Of a stretch of DNA of 7,800 nt, positions 7,171 through 7,800 are shown in pieces. The stretch comes from Chloroflexota bacterium. GTDB taxonomy: Bacteria; Chloroflexota; Chloroflexia; Thermomicrobiales; UBA6265. Every line of letters starts with the position of its first letter. Positions within the stretch are counted from its first letter, which is position 1. The stretch lies in contig JAEVYR010000390.1 of assembly GCA_023392645.1 (NCBI GenBank), positions 1-7,800 on the forward strand. Reading direction: 5' to 3'. Made by a program: the position numbers and the translations under genes. Under the pieces are notes generated by a model. It ran no database searches, was not told the DNA's origin, and worked only from the letters and a program-made list of their open reading frames with translations.

Positions 7171-7334
7171 CGAAGTATCGTTCCCATTCCCCCTCCGTCG
7201 AAAGTCGGAGACCGCCATCCGCCGCAGGTCCGCCCGCCGATCGGCCCCTTCCGCCGAGGGCAAATCCACGCCGCCACCGCAGACTGGGCACAGGGCCGAT
7301 GGAGGTCCTCGACAGTCACGAAGGCGGTGAAACA

Positions 7335-7712
7335 GTGAACGCAATCAGGGTCTTGCTCGTCGACGATCAGCCGGTTATCCGGCAGGGGCTCCGCCTCCGG
7401 ATGGCGACCGAGACCGACATCGCCGTCATCGGCGAGGCCTGCGACGGCCACGCCGCCCTCGACTTGGCCACCCGGCTCGATCCCGACGTCATCGTCATGG
7501 ATATCGCCATGCCGGGCCTCGACGGCATCGAGGCAACTCGCAGCATCCGGGCGAAGGTGCCAGGCAGCACCGTGGTGATCCTCAGCCTCAGCGACGACGC
7601 CGCCACCCGCGCCCGCGCCGCCGAGGCCGGCGCCGCCGCCTTCGTCGCCAAGCACGAGGCCGACGGTCTCCTCATCGACACGATTCGCCGGCACGCCCGG
7701 CCCCATCCGTAG
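7335..7712 (+). CDS. Receiver-only response regulator (NarL/DegU-like REC domain without output domain)
   Basis: A 125-residue phospho-acceptor protein for a two-component system. VLLVDDQPVIRQGLRLRM (6-23) carries the acidic pair Asp10/Asp11. DVIVMDIAMPGLDGIEA (51-67) has the phosphorylation site Asp56. The switch Ser84 lies in VVILSLSDD, and Lys106 in FVAKHEADG. The wording (DDQPVIRQGL, MDIAMPGLDGIEATR) is that of NarL/LuxR-family receivers, which normally continue into a helix-turn-helix of about 65 residues. Here the protein stops after helix alpha-5 (LLIDTIRRHARPHP) with TAG at 7710-7712, inside the first unit of a tandem repeat. It could be a CheY/SpoOF-like stand-alone receiver or a NarL-type regulator that lost its output domain. 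GTG 7335 puts the start four codons before the first beta strand, with GAAGGCGGTGA upstream. An in-frame ATG at 7299 would add 12 residues and cannot be excluded. No sensor kinase is in the window. Confidence 0.85.
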   Translation: MNAIRVLLVDDQPVIRQGLRLRMATETDIAVIGEACDGHAALDLATRLDPDVIVMDIAMPGLDGIEATRSIRAKVPGSTVVILSLSDDAATRARAAEAGAAAFVAKHEADGLLIDTIRRHARPHP

Positions 7713-7800
7713 CGCCGCCCCCGGGGCGGCCGCCAGTTCCGACCCGTAGCGCCGCCCCTGTGGCGGCCGGCAGTTCCGACCCGTAGCGCCGCCCCTGTGG
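7707..7800. repeat. 37-bp tandem repeat array, continuing past the window end
   Basis: Units start at 7708, 7745 and 7782: two full units and 19 bases of a third, with an exact period of 37 bp and no spacers. Units 1 and 2 differ at three positions (unit positions 15, 17 and 26); the visible part of unit 3 is identical to unit 2. Each begins CGTAGCGCCGCCCC and ends CAGTTCCGACC. Each holds a palindrome: GCCGCCC-CCG-GGGCGGC at 7714-7730 in unit 1, and GCCGCC-CCTGT-GGCGGC at 7751-7767 in unit 2. The first bases (CCG TAG at 7707-7712) are the last sense codon and stop of the response regulator. No T-run follows the stems. Confidence 0.9.

Larger units (their letters stand above)
6783..7334. other. 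Gene-free region of about 550 bp with repeat element
   Basis: No credible coding region is seen on either strand. Open frames across 6973-7344 merely read through the inverted-repeat element. 6783-6970 should carry the leftward promoter for the two flavoprotein genes. A TATGCT-like -10 lies about 65-70 bp upstream of GTG 6782 without a matching -35. A stem of seven pairs including one G-U (CCCTGGG 6906-6912 with CCCGGGG 6920-6926) lies further upstream. 6971-7153 is the repeat element and 7150-7170 a hairpin, both listed separately. 7171-7334 precedes the response regulator and holds only a 5-bp stem (CTCCG 7193-7197 with CGGAG 7206-7210); I see no convincing promoter there. Confidence 0.6.

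Noticed and set aside
6973..7344. 123-residue minus-strand frame across the intergenic repeat
   Set aside because: Its sequence is simply a translation of the inverted-repeat element plus flanks; it has no domain and is the kind of false gene such repeats often produce.
7707..7800. CRISPR array
   Set aside because: The 37-bp units follow each other directly without unique spacers, so this is a plain tandem repeat.

Overview
The window is high-GC DNA (roughly two-thirds G+C by eye). Genes are compact and coding capacity is shared between both strands. Start codons include two GTG starts that I trust because of their Shine-Dalgarno spacing, and a third GTG that is preferred but not certain. 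The clpP-clpX pair, the protein styles and the intergenic repeats (a TGTCATTTCGAGC...GCTCGGAATGACA inverted-repeat element and a 37-bp GC-rich tandem repeat) remind me of Chloroflexota of the Thermomicrobia/Sphaerobacter type. That is an impression from sequence character only; no rRNA or other phylogenetic marker was used.

Layout. 1-1284 (minus): clpP followed by clpX (cut by the window start), the ATP-dependent ClpXP protease. 1285-1864: a gene-free stretch of about 580 bp containing an 8-bp perfect inverted repeat and a good sigma-A-type promoter reading right. 1865-2332 (plus): a small single-domain cupin. 2364-3560 (minus): a class I SAM-dependent methyltransferase of the THUMP-like type, convergent with the cupin. 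3819-4754 (plus): a membrane fatty-acid (acyl-CoA type) desaturase with all three histidine boxes, divergent from the methyltransferase. 4774-6782 (minus): a two-gene operon with ATGA overlap. Its first gene is a shortened homologue of the HcnB/OoxA-type FAD/[2Fe-2S] subunit, and its second is a DAO-family FAD oxidoreductase of the HcnC/OoxB/sarcosine-oxidase-beta type. 6783-7334: gene-free, with a 183-bp inverted-repeat element and a strong hairpin. 7335-7712 (plus): a receiver-only response regulator whose stop codon lies in the first unit of a 37-bp tandem repeat that runs off the window.

How the genes work together. Only two groups look functionally linked: clpP with clpX (protein quality control) and the two flavoprotein genes (probably oxidation of an amino or imino acid). 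The others are single-gene units of general or unknown role.

The most unusual item is the HcnB/OoxA-like protein at 5922-6782. It keeps the recognisable C-terminal BFD-like domain (TRAGMG and RPP-RP-PL signatures), but all four [2Fe-2S] cysteines are gone and the whole protein contains no cysteine. Most of the NAD(P)-type middle domain is missing as well. The reading frame is intact, which argues for a repurposed rather than a dead subunit. The receiver-only regulator abutting the tandem repeat and the inverted-repeat element are the next most interesting observations.
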